Source of the DNA: Eumeta japonica
Taxonomy: Eukaryota > Arthropoda > Insecta > Lepidoptera > Psychidae
Direction of reading: 5' to 3'
DNA length: 64,000 bases
NCBI GenBank assembly: GCA_005406025.1
Contig: BGZK01000751.1
Span: 62,001 to 126,000 of the forward strand
Position numbers and translations under genes: made by a program. Below, in pieces: positions 12,700 through 24,075 of this stretch (positions are counted from its first letter, which is position 1; each line of letters starts with the position of its first letter). Under the pieces are notes generated by a model. The model had not been told where the DNA came from. It was given only the letters and a program-made list of their open reading frames with translations, and searched no databases.

Positions 12700-13895
12700 A
12701 TGCTCATTTCCCAGAAGGGTAGGCGGAGACTACAGATTTCCACATGGTACGATCTTTGCATATCTCTCTTGCCTCACTGACATGCATCAACCTTTTCATG
12801 CAAGATCGTCGCTTTCGGGTGCTTAAAACTTAGTTCTTCTTTAATAGGCCATCATTATAGTCTGCATAGAATTTTCTAGAGAGACCCTTGTCGACCTTTC
12901 CATCACACATGTTCGCTCTATATTTTGTTGCTTTGTTTTGTCAGTCTACTTTCATTCATCCTTTTCACCGCAACATACCTCTTTCTACTCTAGTCCCTAC
13001 ATCTTTTTTTAAACCACACCGCTCTCTAATATCACTGTTTCTACATTTGTCTTTCCGAGACACTCCGCATATACTCCGCAGCGATTCCCCCGTTACTGCA
13101 TTAAATCTACTTTCATTTTTGTTCTGCAATACTCAGCTTTCACTATCATATATAAGCGTAGGGATTGGGACCTCATTATGCATAGCCAATCGCGCTTGTT
13201 GTAAGACGCTTTTACTATTCATAATAGCGAGCAAGGCCCCACTCGCTTACTTTCATACTCCTTTTCTTAACACAATCATTCATTCTATTTACCATCTCCT
13301 GCAGCCCGCACGCTGACGGCGCAAGGATTACTTGGTCGTCGGCGTACAGGAGGCATTTGACAGACAGCTCATCCATCCTTAGTCCGCACTTATACTTTTT
13401 CAAATTAAACAGGCAGCCATCCATGAACAGGTTGAATAGCCATGGTGAAGCTACACATCCCTGTCTGACATCCCTACGAATGTCAAACCAGTCAGTGTAT
13501 GCCCCATTTATTCTAACGAAGGCACTGAAGCCCTTGTATAGGGATTGAAGTGCCTGTATCAATGCGCTACTCACATCATGCATGGATAGGGTTTTCCTTA
13601 GATCATTTCTTTTAACTCTGTCATAAAATGTCTACGAAAATACAGAAAATCTTTTGGAAGCTGGCCAAAAACTTTCCTGCAATGTTTCGCAGAGAAAAAA
13701 TTTGGTCCTTATTTGGTCCCTTGTTTGAAATTCCGCTTGTACGTCCCAAATCTTGTTTTCAGTTTCATTCACAATTCTTTCGATAATGATTTTCGCATAC
13801 AGTTTGCCAACGACGCTGAAGAGGCTTATAAGGCGGTAATTTGTGCAAACTGTATTATTACCGTACAGTTTCAGATAATTCTGTTCAGCCGTCGA
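12700..13895 (-). mobile_element. Non-LTR retrotransposon relic, RT domain to carboxy terminus (RTE-like)
   Basis: Read on the minus strand from 13,895 down, broken frames encode successive reverse-transcriptase blocks: NYRLISLFSVVGKLYAKIII; a damaged VDLEKAYDRV region near 13,620; ALIQALQSLYKGFSAFVRIN; the RQGC-ASPWLFNLFMD block; and the catalytic motif LLYADD with ILAPSACGLQEM. A uniquely open 122-codon frame covers 13,583-13,215. Below that, frameshifted sequence encodes the C-terminal region, including NSDIRERCGLKKDVGTRVER and a final SAYPSGK near 12,710. Frameshifts and stops make it inactive, and the endonuclease domain is absent. The clade assignment (RTE-like) is from the C-terminal motif style and is tentative. 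Confidence 0.85.
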
Positions 13896-14330
13896 AATGT
13901 GGTTGAGTAATAAATATCCAAAAATACAAAATTTCACATTTATGATATTTATAGGACTAGCATTTTCCCGCGGCTACACCCGCGTGGGCAATGAATTCTT
14001 TAATTTTTATACCGATCGAGCACACGAATTGTTTTATCTTTTATATGAATCAATAATGTTATCAACTATGATCCCGATTTTGGCCCTGTTCTTGATTCCA
14101 TACCAAAAAAAACACACATTATTACACTGAACGCACGTAATGACATTATTTTTTTTATTATGAGACTATCACATTTACTCTCTTGATTCTGACAACGGTC
14201 CTGCTTCCAATTCCGATTCCTGACCGATGTTGAACTTGAACCTCTCTTAAACATTGTTGTTACCAACGACCAATTGGCATAATAAAGAATTCGTTTTACG
14301 ATCACGTAACCGAATCCGCGAACAAAAGTT
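13896..14330 (+). repeat. Stacked copies of the CCCGCGGC repeat
   Basis: A tail-only piece (GAGTAATAAATATCCAAAA, TTTCACATTTATGATATTT) at about 13,900-13,955 is followed directly by a fresh head, GACTAGCATTTTCCCGCGGC, at 13,954. The second copy contains ATGTTGAACTTGAACCTCTC. It ends with AATCCGCGAACAAAAGTTAG, an inverted version of the head, so terminal inverted repeats are visible. The head-after-tail arrangement suggests insertion of one copy into the end of another. Confidence 0.65.
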
Positions 14331-14399
14331 AGTAATTTATAAATTATATAGTCTCTATGTTAGTTTGATATATCAGTTAAATTACTGTAAAGTTTTAGA

Positions 14400-14475
14400 C
14401 TAACTATGTTAAGCTGTTAAAACTCGATTGAGTAACAAACGTCCAAACATACAAACTTTCACATTTATAATATTA
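14400..14475 (+). repeat. Tail fragment of the CCCGCGGC repeat
   Basis: GAGTAACAAACGTCCAAACA followed by TACAAACTTTCACATTTATA is the standard tail of this family. No head is visible, so this is a truncated copy. Confidence 0.6.
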
Positions 14476-15724
14476 ATATAAATATATAAATTAATATAGA
14501 ACATTATGTTCTCGTGCTTAAGAGGATGACACTGAGGTGTTTAGAAATTTAAAGAGAAAAAAAAGTGAAATTATATAATATTAATAATATAATGCTGTGG
14601 TCAAATTGATTACAGCACAAAAATGGTCCGGCTTGAACCGTAAGATATCACACTCTTAAAGAATTTATTTCTACCCAAGAGTTCTACAACGCATTGTTGA
14701 TTCCTCAAGGATTACGAGTGTCCATGGGTGGCCGTGATCATATACTATCTGGTAGCTTTTATTCTCGTTTGTCTCTCAAAAGTACTATAAAAATATTGAA
14801 CATAGGCATTCGTGAGGAAGATTTTAATTGTAAAATTTTATTGTTTTGTTAGTGAAATCAGGAAAGTCGAAAAATGATAGATAGTGTCAAAGAATAAAGA
14901 CTTCAATTAGTTTCTGAAATTAAAATGTACCCTGATAATTAGAACCCTCTTCTTATTTAAATTTTGAAAATTGAAAGGTAAAAAATTATAAATTAATTAA
15001 ATATACGAAATATATAGAAATTTTTATATTAAATAAATTTAATTCAAATATATCTTTGAATCTATTATGTACAATTTCTTACTGCGGTAAGGAGGACTGG
15101 CCTAAATTGTATGAAACTGTTGCTACATTTACAACTAAACTTCTGAACCACTTGTGGCTGTTCTTAAACCTTAATATAGTGACGTAAGTGGATATACAAA
15201 TAAACCCTTGTGTGATTTACCCCTGGGTACAGTAGAGCGAACAAACATGTTTGCACAAAATGTAAATCAATACAATACAAAATTATACTTCGATGGTATT
15301 TGTATACATTGCTTCTTAACAATAATTAACTTTTGAAAACATTTGCCTATAGAAGACAAAAAGGAGATAAAAAAATCATAACTGTCCTCAATTTTTTTAC
15401 TAAAAATGATCAAACGTCAATGAAGAGTTTTTAAGAGCTATATTAGTTTTAATTAAGTTGCAAATAGAATTTTATTAAACTTAATTTCACATTTGAGCCA
15501 TCAATGTGAAAGTTTGTGATTATTATCGGTTTTACTACAAAAATATTTTTATATTATAAGTGGCTCAAATGTTCAATTCTATATTTTATACCATATTCTT
15601 TTCATAAACAGGCAAGAAAAACGTACTAAAAAGCTAAGAAATTTATTTATATACGCCATCGGAGTATTGGAAAAAAAAATGGTTTCTTTTTCATATTGCC
15701 GCCATTATACACCTAAGCTAACTG
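14476..15724. other. AT-rich non-coding stretch
   Basis: No gene, RNA or recognisable mobile element. Only AT-rich sequence with small random open frames. Confidence 0.5.
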
Positions 15725-15918
15725 TACCCACCGAAGTTAACCGGGCGAGTACGCCCACCGGCCGCCCGTCATACGCCGGCCGTCAAACCCTTCTGGTTGA
15801 ACCGAAATACACGCGTCGTCCGCGCGTTCACGACTCCGGATGAATGTGCGTTTGCAGCTCGTGTTTGTTGACGCTGTATCTACGCCGTGCGTACGTGGAA
15901 TTAGATGAGACTGTAAGT
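15725..15918 (+). promoter_or_regulatory. GC-rich island ending in a strong splice-donor sequence
   Basis: A CpG-rich block (for example CGGCCGCCCGTCATACGCCG) runs into GAGACTGTAAGTTATC, which places a near-consensus 5' splice site after position 15,912. This arrangement is what a promoter plus an untranslated first exon of a plus-strand gene would look like. No downstream acceptor or coding exon can be paired with it here, so it could equally be an isolated regulatory island. Confidence 0.3.
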
Positions 15919-16054
15919 TATCGTATTATTGTATTCACGAATTTCACGTTTTAGGCATTGTCCTGTCCAAACAATATATAGAAAATAATGAGGAAGAATA
16001 TGCTACTTTTTAAATTGTCTCAGTTTACACCTTTACGTAAAAGGACATATAAAA

Positions 16055-16115
16055 TAAATTACAAAAATCAGTTGAGGTGGGAATCGATCTCCCGCATTCA
16101 GGGTTCAATACTTGA
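16055..16115 (-). repeat. Possible tRNA-derived SINE scrap
   Basis: On the minus strand, GGGAGATCGATTCCCACC resembles a tRNA T-arm and internal B box. No A box or acceptor pairing is visible, so it is at most a degenerate SINE head. Confidence 0.25.
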
Positions 16116-16395
16116 AATTGAAATTACATTAAAGCATCAAACAGGTATTGCATCACTTTTTAGAAATTTGAAAAATTTTATTCAAAATAATATATATATC
16201 AAATATGTGTTTTAATGCTAACTCATTGTATTAAATTTCGCATGCACAACCATGTGGGAAAATTATTAGATTGTTACTATATTATTTAATGAAAATTACA
16301 GTGTCTAAAAAACATAACGGAATTAGAACGTTCTGATCTATGTACTTATCGCGGAATCGAATTCCAAAATACTAATCTCCCTAAATAACTTCATC

Positions 16396-16470
16396 GCTGG
16401 GAATGGAACCCAAACTGCGCCGGTTGGCGTGTCGGACATCCCTACGATTAGGGTACCACTTAGTTCGACT
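16396..16470 (-). repeat. tRNA-like SINE head, degenerate
   Basis: Read on the minus strand, an A-box-like AAGTGGTACCCTAATCG is followed about 40 bases later by a B-box-like GGGTTCCATTCCCAG. The spacing fits a tRNA-derived SINE promoter. The acceptor stem does not pair, so it is not a functional tRNA gene. Confidence 0.4.
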
Positions 16471-16699
16471 GACCTGGCCCGGTAACGATTGGCGAGGAAT
16501 TTAAAATACATACGTTATCGGTGTCTAATTAAATAGATGCGACCGGTTTTCGATCAGTGATAGGACATGTACTAATTAAACTTATAATACAAGACCTAAA
16601 TACCTCTTGTATTTAATTAAAATTATTCAACACAAATGTGCTCGATATTGACCAAAACGCGACAATGCTATCTAACATTTAGCGATCTGAGCACTCGCC

Positions 16700-17160
16700 A
16701 TTTTCCGCTTCGCTTTTTAGTGTAACGTTACTATATGTAGCACTGATGTAGCACGCGGATACAGTGAACAGCCCTCATGAAGGCTAAAACCGTGAAGATA
16801 GAGTGTCACTGGAGCTCGGCCCGCCCAGGAAAGGGTGTGCGGTGTGAACCCTGTGCCACGCTGTTGTAGCACAACGGCGCCTAAAACGGGAAATTTCTGT
16901 ATTCGCACCGCACCACAAATGCACTCATTGCCATTCAGTGTAAAACATGGTAGTTACTTAAATACCGAGGCTTTGCTGCCTCCGGATCCTCCAGACAAAC
17001 GATCTGAAAGCGGAAGGGACGTGCGTCCATCACCGAAGTCCGGGTGGGAAGTGCGGCGCGTGAGAGCGTTCCCTCAAAATGCATCCTCCGCCGGTCTCCT
17101 CGATGCTCAGACAACAGGAAAACCTGGCACGTGGCTTATCGAATTGTTCTAGCCGATAAG
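16700..17160 (+). repeat. GC-richer segment, possibly 5' part of a LINE
   Basis: About 460 bp of distinctly higher GC than both flanks. Phrases such as CCTCATGAAGGCTAAAACCG and GTGTGCGGTGTGAACCCTGT resemble untranslated leaders of lepidopteran CR1-type LINEs as I recall them. An open frame of 105 codons (16,835-17,152) has a Pro/Ser-rich translation with no domain. I cannot confirm the identity; alternatives are a diverged LTR or regulatory DNA. Confidence 0.35.
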
Positions 17161-17285
17161 CAACGTGGTAGTGATAATTTTCACAAAATAAAATTAACAT
17201 AAAACAAAAACTGATACATGTTACAACATATAAACATATTTGTTCATAACATTTGAATTTACTTGCAAAGCTTTATTATTGTTTT

Positions 17286-18012
17286 TTAGAGTTCCGTGCC
17301 AAAATGGTAAAAACGAAGCTCTTATAGTTTGGTAATGTCCGTCCGTACGTCCAAGGAAAACTATGTCTAAGGCATTTTACTCAAAAATTACAACATGTAT
17401 ATTGATGAAAATTGGAGTATAGGTGTCTTGTATAAGCAGCTACTTAGTTTAGTAGTTAATTAGCGAAATTAAATATTTCTAGATAGGGCGCTCCATACAT
17501 GTAATGAAAACTGAAAAAAATGAAAAAAAATTTTTCAGCAAAGATAAACGTGAGAAACATATTTCGATAGTTCTTTTCCAAACGCTTTAAGGTTTGTAAG
17601 CTATTTTGTTGATCAATCGAGTATTTTCGGAAATAATCGATATGAATCAACAGAAATTATATAAAAAAATACAAAGATAACGCTAAATAAACGAAACAAT
17701 GAATATTATTTTGAACATGATCTCATGTATCCTTTTTGAATTATTGCTGAAAAACTGTGCTTCTCAACAAAAGAACCTAAATGCCATGAAGATACCCTCT
17801 CTTTTGCTGGTGCATTTTAGTTTATAGTAGCTTAAAAGTAATAATCGACTCATCTACGTGTTTTCTAGTTATAGGCGACTTATAGCTATTTTGTGCGGGA
17901 ACCGTGGAAAAGTGTAACATGGCAGTTTTTTTCATTTGTAATGTATCTCTTTGTAGTAATGGTTTCGGAACCCTACATTAAGTATGGTCCGACATGCTCT
18001 TGGCCGGTTTTT
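17286..18012 (+). repeat. GGTTCCG...GGCCGGTTTTT dispersed repeat, copy
   Basis: It starts AGTTCCGTGCCAAAATGGTA and ends TCTTGGCCGGTTTTT, preceded by TTTCGGAACCCTACATTAAG. It is collinear with the copy at 46.4-47.2 kb over its whole length: GTCCGTCCGTACGTCC, TATTTTCGGAAATAATCGAT, CTCTTTTGCTGGTG and others occur in the same order. About 730 bp, non-coding. Element class is unresolved. Confidence 0.7.
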
Positions 18013-18353
18013 CTTTAATTACCAAGCACATGGTTCAAATGTTCGAGGAGGAGCGACATAAAGTTCACGGCTTTGTGTCGCTCCTCTTCGAACAAAAATC
18101 GGAGAAAAAAATAACTAACAGTTTTTAATGTATTTTTAAATACTTCTCCAATGGAGTGCGCGAAAAAGTACTTTCATCTCTCTATTATTATGCATGGGAA
18201 GCTATCCCTATTTTTTTTGGTAATCTATTTACGTCATTGTATGGTCGCTTACATAAAATATTTGCCTATGAAATTTTTTCAGTAACGTTGAAAAATCGAC
18301 AGAGTTACCTGATTGTGACATATGGATGAATGGACAGAGATACGTAACGATGA

Positions 18354-19530
18354 AATTCAAATTCCAATATATCTTTCTTTCATAGGTCATGGACAACACT
18401 TGAAATACGTCACAATACTTTAACAGTTTATATTTCACTACTAGTCACTACCACTCATTTGGAAGGTAGTTTTCTTTCAAGAAACTAGAAAGTATTTTTT
18501 TTCAAATTTAACTGTATTATTTTATACGTCATGTCTCCTACACATTTAAAAATTGTATAACATCCTTTTTCCAAAAGAATCTTCTTAATAATGATATGAA
18601 ATTTGGTTAAGGGTAGATTTTGTATATTTTCTGGGATCTCATTTAACAGGCGCACACAGAACCCCCTAAATGAATTCGTAACTTTATGTAGTTGATTAAC
18701 ATGTAAACAAAGTTTACTTTTATTTCTTGTATTGAGTTTAAGTTTATCAGTATTTTTCTCTGGAATATTTCTAAATTCTTTTTTAAGTGTATTGAATTTT
18801 CATACATAAAATCAGGTGCCAAAGTTAAAATCCTAATTTCCTTGAAATTAGTTCTGAGAGATAATCTAGGACCAACCCTGTAAATATCCCGTACAGCCCA
18901 CTATTGCAGCACGAAAATTTATCAATATCTGCCGCATCTTACCATAGAAATTTACAGTATGGTATCAAGCTATGAAAACAACCCAAATAGACTAATCTGG
19001 TGGTTTGAATACCTTATAAATTTCTTATCTTTTTAACAGTTGCAGTAGAACTAGATCTTTTCGCCAACATGCTGATACGCTGACCTCTTGAAGCCTCTTT
19101 TCCAGGGTAACTCCCAATAATACTTCTCATTACATATAGAATGGCACTATATCCATGTTTTATATTCAGAAGTCAAAATTATGTATATTTTCTTTTCTTC
19201 TTATTGAAAAAGGGGTTATTAACAATAAACCATTTTTCTACTTTGAAGCTAGCAATATTCGCAATAGTCATAGGTGGGTTGTTGTCTTTTCATATTAAAT
19301 AATTATGAAGTGTTTTCTGCAAACATCACTATCTCGTGAATATTCTCAGCAATACTGGGAAGTTCTTAATATAAACTAAAAACAGAATTGGAACAAGGAT
19401 TGATCTTTATGATACCCTGATATAGACCACAGATTATGACAATCTTATGCCATTAATTTCGACCCTCTGAATTCTGTTACTCATATCATACCACGTAGAA
19501 ATTTAGACATGTAAGTTTATTAAATCGAGC
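18354..19530 (-). mobile_element. Jockey-type LINE relic, RT palm to 3' end
   Basis: The 3' terminus lies at 18,354 (TTCAAATTCCAATATATCTT on the plus strand), matching the jockey-type tail at 38.4 kb. Upstream on the minus strand come a damaged carboxy terminus homologous to the 38.8-39.2 kb frame, then RT palm motifs: a degraded PQGS-like block, SLYXELPSIAENIHEIVMFA, and MFAENTS in place of the usual MFADDTS. The 5' end stops near 19,530, just before the GIY-YIG fragment. Many stops and frameshifts make it inactive. Its sequence is more decayed than the 38.4 kb copy, so it is probably older. Confidence 0.75.
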
Positions 19531-19555
19531 CTTACGCCTTAGTCACGAAAGTAAG

Positions 19556-20100
19556 GTTATGGATAGTGTTGGACTAGTAAAGAAGCTATTACTATCGAAT
19601 AATTATCCAATGCGTATCACAAATAAGTGTGAGAGGATAACAACAGAAAGGGTCAAAAATGGCATAAGGAATAATTATGGTTTTTTAGTCGTTTTCACAG
19701 TCGTTTAGACAGACGAATTGTAATCTAGTTCTTTACAATTTACTAAAAATCAGAGATCTTTATAGTCCACTGAAAGGTAAAGTAAATAAAAAAGATAGGT
19801 CATGCTTGGTGTATTCCATGTTCGTGTGGGAGATGTTATGTTCGTCAAACCAAAAAAAAAAAAAAAAACTGAAGTCGAGGATTAGACAGCACAAAGTTGA
19901 CTACAGGACTGAGAACTGTATTTAGAACAACGAAACAATCTTGGCGGTACATCATTTTGACAATGAAGGACACAATTTCAGTTTGACAAGGTGGAAGTTC
20001 TGGATTTGGAAAACTATATGAAGAGGAATATCACTGAAATGATTTACATTAAAGCGCTGTATTGTATGAACTTACACACAGGTCTGATACACAAGGGTTG
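19556..20100 (+). mobile_element. Penelope-like element fragment with GIY-YIG endonuclease
   Basis: Plus-strand frames, broken by at least two frameshifts and several stops, encode a linker segment (GLVKKLLLSNNYPMRI at about 19,570-19,620) and a GIY-YIG-type carboxy terminus. The latter shows VY/IPCSCGRCYVRQTK at about 19,805-19,855, then LKSRIRQHKVDYRTENC, AVHHFDNEGHNFSLTRWKF and a terminal NYMKRNITEMIYIKAL, ending with TGA at 20,098. In the GIY-YIG family the catalytic arginine sits in a block like LKSRIRQHK. The YIG-equivalent glycine is changed to Arg here. A 17-base A run (19,852-19,868) disrupts the domain. The reverse-transcriptase part is absent. The match is to the domain as carried by Penelope-like retroelements; I could not search a database. 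Confidence 0.7.
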
Positions 20101-21638
20101 AGTACGATATACAGTGTGTCATCATTGTTATAAAATCTTTAATTAAATATACTGGATGGAATAATTGTGCTGATATGGTTAATAATAGAGTTTTTAAGAG
20201 GTTAATTTTTGAATAAAAAAAAAATAATAAAAAATAAAAAACATAAAACCATATTGATCAGTGATCAAATTTAAATTTCTCGCTGATACAGTAGCACTAA
20301 TAGTACCAGTAGATAACTGGTACTTGATTTTTATTACCACAAAGTGTTATAGTGCGGGTATATGTAATTTACTAGTTATTGCATTGGACGCTTGTTGTTG
20401 TGATTGTCACTCAAAAACCTTTTTCTCTAGTTCGTTGAAAAAAAAAATATATTGATACTTTAGATAAGTATTAATGGAAAGAACAAATGACCACCGTATG
20501 TAATTGGATTTGATCTTGGTTTATTGTGCACTATTTGTGTGTGTATTGTGTATCATGGGCCAGAATTCTCAACGAGGGTGTTAATCTCAAAAGTAAATAC
20601 GATTTTTTTTGAATTAATTATTTGTTAATCATACATTAAATAAGCGATAACAGTTATTAAAAAAAAAGAAAAAATATTCTATGATGGATATAATTATCGT
20701 ATGTTTTTTTTTTATTATTATTATTAATTTATGGAATTGTTATGGTAAAATTATTATAATTTTTTTAAGTACATGTCTTGATTATCTAGCTATCTTTAAC
20801 TATGCTTTCCAGTATTTCCTAATGAACATGGAAATGAACCAACAAAACATTAAAGTTTTTTGAATAAATAACATCTATTCATTTGTCCAAGTTCCAGATA
20901 TCATTTATTAAGTTATTAAACATCATGGATGAGATTTACCAAGATTTGTATACACTGTCTACTCTTCTGGAAGACAGGCGAGACTTGATAATAATAGTAA
21001 TAATGACGAAGCGATATTCATATCTCTGAAGAAATATCAACGAATTTTGAAAAGTTAACATGATAAAAAATTTTGGAGATTTTTCCTTGTTTTTAAATTA
21101 TGTCAGTTTGACTGATATGTAATTTTTTTTCTAATTTTGATTTTGATTACGACGAGGGAAGTGAGTCCTAAATTTTTGTGGAACATTTTACGAAAAAAAC
21201 TATCGCACCTCTAAATACGAAACTTAACATAGTAATTTAAATTCATGTCTAGACTTGTTATCTATTATTATTATATAATTTAATAAACAAGTATTAAAAA
21301 ACAAATACAAAAAAACAATGTGTAATACTTCATCAAACAGAATATTATTATTATATTACTGACGCTATCTGTCGGAAACGACAGAACTAATAAGGCTTAC
21401 ATTGATGCGTAATGATTTATGTATCGCTCTGTTATTTTCGCCATGTATTCGAAAACAGAGTAAATATCGATGTGCTTACTTCCAAAATGTTTATTTACAA
21501 AATTGCTTTTTTTTAGATAAATAATAAATAATAATATTTATGGAGTTTCCTGCAAGATATTTTAATTTTAACTTTTGTCTAGAATGTTATTACTATTACT
21601 GTTATCCGTTGGATTTAAAAAAAATAATTCTTGTTAAT
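20101..21638. other. AT-rich non-coding stretch
   Basis: No gene recognised. It contains long A/T runs, and small open frames of hydrophobic low-complexity composition that reflect base composition. Confidence 0.5.
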
Positions 21639-21710
21639 TTATTTCCATATTTGGTAATTTAGGTATATTATGAGGACATAATATACCTAAATTACTAAAT
21701 ATGGAAATAA
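21639..21710. repeat. Near-perfect palindrome, 34-bp arms
   Basis: The left arm (21,639-21,672) and right arm (21,677-21,710) are reverse complements with a single mismatch around a 4-base spacer. The sequence is AT-rich (TTATTTCCATATTTGGTAAT at the left end). It would form a long hairpin as RNA or extruded DNA. No flanking element explains it. Confidence 0.85.
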
Positions 21711-23279
21711 AGACATATTTTTTGTTCTTGTTCAATAATGACATTATACACATAATCCACGTCTTCTTTTTTTTTTAATAATGCTTATGAACAAATATTG
21801 ATATTACTTTTTTATGCAACGTTGCTAATTGTGTGAAAATAAATTGTCAAATGAATTATTTATTTAATATAATCCTTAATTAACCACTCATTCTATTAAA
21901 AAATGCTCTCTTGAAATTATTACTAGGCGTAAAATTACTGCATAGAATTATTACTACAGTACAAATTATTTAATATCCGTGGAATACATTACATGACTTG
22001 GGTTAAACAAATTGATTGTATGTACCTTCGTTTAGGATAGCGTTGGAGCTGTCACAGCTCAAGGCTGCAAAACAGAGAAACCTTTCATATAAGTACATTC
22101 AAACAAGTCTCAAAAAATTATAGAAGCACAGCAAACTCAAGTGCATCATCAAAGCATTTATGTATCTGCTTTTTTCACAAAAGAATCATACGAGTCCTCA
22201 TAAAGTTGTGCTTTTTGCTAATTTTCAGATAAAGCGAAAAACATTTTTATTGAGATGAAAAAACAAGAAAATTTTTTAAATAGCAAAATTACATATTGAA
22301 TATTGTAATTTTGTTTATAGACCAATAAATAAAAATTGTACTTTCCGTTTATTGGTCTGATTTACGAATAAAATAATAAATCTTGTCAATATAAAGAAAA
22401 TTGTTTGATTTGAAAGAAAAAACATCGCTTTCGCTTCCCGCCTAATATTTCAGGCGTTCTCTTGGCGTAATCTTTAAAACGCTACTTGTAGAGGTTTTTC
22501 TTTTAATATTTCATTTAATAACATGATGCAATTTATTAAGTGGTAGTACCACTGGGTGCACGGACGGTCTGCAGGTGGCCCAGCGCAGATCCGTATTACT
22601 TGGGGGCGGGGGGCTAGGTATCGTATTACAATATAATAAATTAGGAGTTCATATAAACTTCATTTTTTTTTAATTTCACCCTGTAATCCACTGAAGAAAA
22701 CGTTTTGATCATTCTCCGAACAACGTCAGCACTTATGCTATACCGAATATGGCTATATCTGTATTTGAAAACGCAGACAGAAACCGCAACCCAAATACGA
22801 TTCTTGATTACTTTCTTCGAAAACAGCAATTAAGCTGCTGCTTTGAAGTGAAAGCGATTCCATTTGAATAAACAACTAAATTGCACAAATCTCTTTAATC
22901 GGTGGAGACAGTGTATGTTTTCTGGAAAATATAACATTAGGGGCGAACGGGTCTTAATTGAGCACGATTAACAGTTATTACGATGATAAAGTTTTTTGTC
23001 GATTTATCTCATAAAGACAGTTTACTTTTGGATAGATGTTGGGATAAGTCGTACACATTTATCACATAATGCTTTCCCTTAATGCTCAAACTAATGTAAT
23101 AGTTTTATATAATGAAAGTGAATTTATGTGTCTATTTACTCGGGTTAATTTCCCAAACGGCTGAATGGTAAGCGCGTTACGATAGAGGTAAATCATTTCT
23201 TAGGACACGACGTAGGGTACATTTTATATATATATAAAAAAATGAAAATGTATTAAAGTAAAAAATATGAGTAACATCC
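21711..23279. other. Non-coding stretch with two small hairpins
   Basis: Nothing coding. Two adjacent inverted repeats are listed separately (22,284-22,358). A GC-richer patch at 22,540-22,620 contains GGGGGCGGGGGGC; it is too short to interpret. Confidence 0.4.
22284..22358. repeat. Two adjacent inverted repeats
   Basis: CAAAATTACA faces TGTAATTTTG at 22,284-22,313. A few bases on, AGACCAATAAA faces TTTATTGGTCT at 22,319-22,358 with an 18-base loop. The paired arrangement is similar to, but shorter than, the doublet at 39.5 kb. Confidence 0.6.
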
Positions 23280-23434
23280 AAGGGATGACCAAGATTGACA
23301 TCGGGACTGGGATACATAGAGGGGTTTGGGTTTGAAATTGGAGCAGTATCGCGATCGGAAAGAAACATTGTCCAATTTTCATGTATGCACCTTGCAGCGG
23401 ACAGGAAACGTCTAGGTATAAAAAGTATTTGGAA

Positions 23435-24075
23435 GATCGAGCTTTGCTCGGTATTTTTTTTTTTGGTAAATAGTGTTTTTTTTTAATATATTTAGATGTG
23501 AATTACATACCGATGAAATATGAATAATATTAAAGATCTTTTACACATTTTTAAGTGAAAACGTTAGTTAAAAAGCTCCATGTTTTATGAATAACATAAG
23601 TAAACAATTGATTTTCTTGGTCTAACCTCAAACTAAACACTTATTGGCTTAGTGTTGCTTGACAAAGCCATCTCTATCTTTAGTGTTGCTGTGTCAGCAA
23701 AGCAGTCAGTTTTTCCTAATAATAGTTTCTCTCATGGAAGACACTTGAAAAAAACAAAAGAACTTAAAAAAAATAATCATGTGGAGTCGAACCGGGATCT
23801 TCTGGATTTGGGACTGCCCGATTTTCCAACTGTGCTATTATAATCTCGTTGATATTAGTTAAATTTTCCTTCGTATTCTAACTCATTGCCTAAAAACACG
23901 AATAAAACAAGATTTTCTAAAAATGAAACCTACATAGATCGATTGATCGTCCCCGAAACCCCCTGTTTACTAAACTTCATGGAAATCGTAGGAGCCGTTT
24001 CCGAGATTCTGATTATATATATATGTAATCGTTTAAAGTTTTCTCGTTTAAATGTATTTGATAAAGGAACAGCTG
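23435..24075 (+). repeat. GAGCTTTGCTCGG-family dispersed repeat, interrupted copy
   Basis: It opens with GATCGAGCTTTGCTCGG at about 23,436. It ends near 23,950-24,040 with CCCCGAAACCCCCTGTTTAC, TTCATGGAAATCGTAGGAGC and GTTTCCGAGATTCTGATTAT, a tail I recognise from lepidopteran repeats. A tRNA-like SINE piece interrupts it at about 23.8 kb. The 105-codon open frame crossing the tail is a chance product of the repeat. Confidence 0.55.
23775..23842 (-). repeat. tRNA-derived SINE head
   Basis: On the minus strand TAGCACAGTTGG (A box) and GATCCCGGTTCGACTCC (B box) lie with tRNA-like spacing, and the middle reads CAGTCCCAAATCCAGAAG, like an anticodon arm. The acceptor stem does not close, so this is a SINE remnant and not a tRNA gene. 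Confidence 0.6.

Noticed and set aside
12888..13316. 142-codon plus-strand open frame
   Set aside because: It is antisense to the carboxy-terminal part of the minus-strand LINE relic; the protein homology lies on the other strand.
23775..23842. Functional tRNA gene on the minus strand
   Set aside because: A and B boxes are present but the acceptor stem does not pair, and other SINE heads of the same kind occur in the window.
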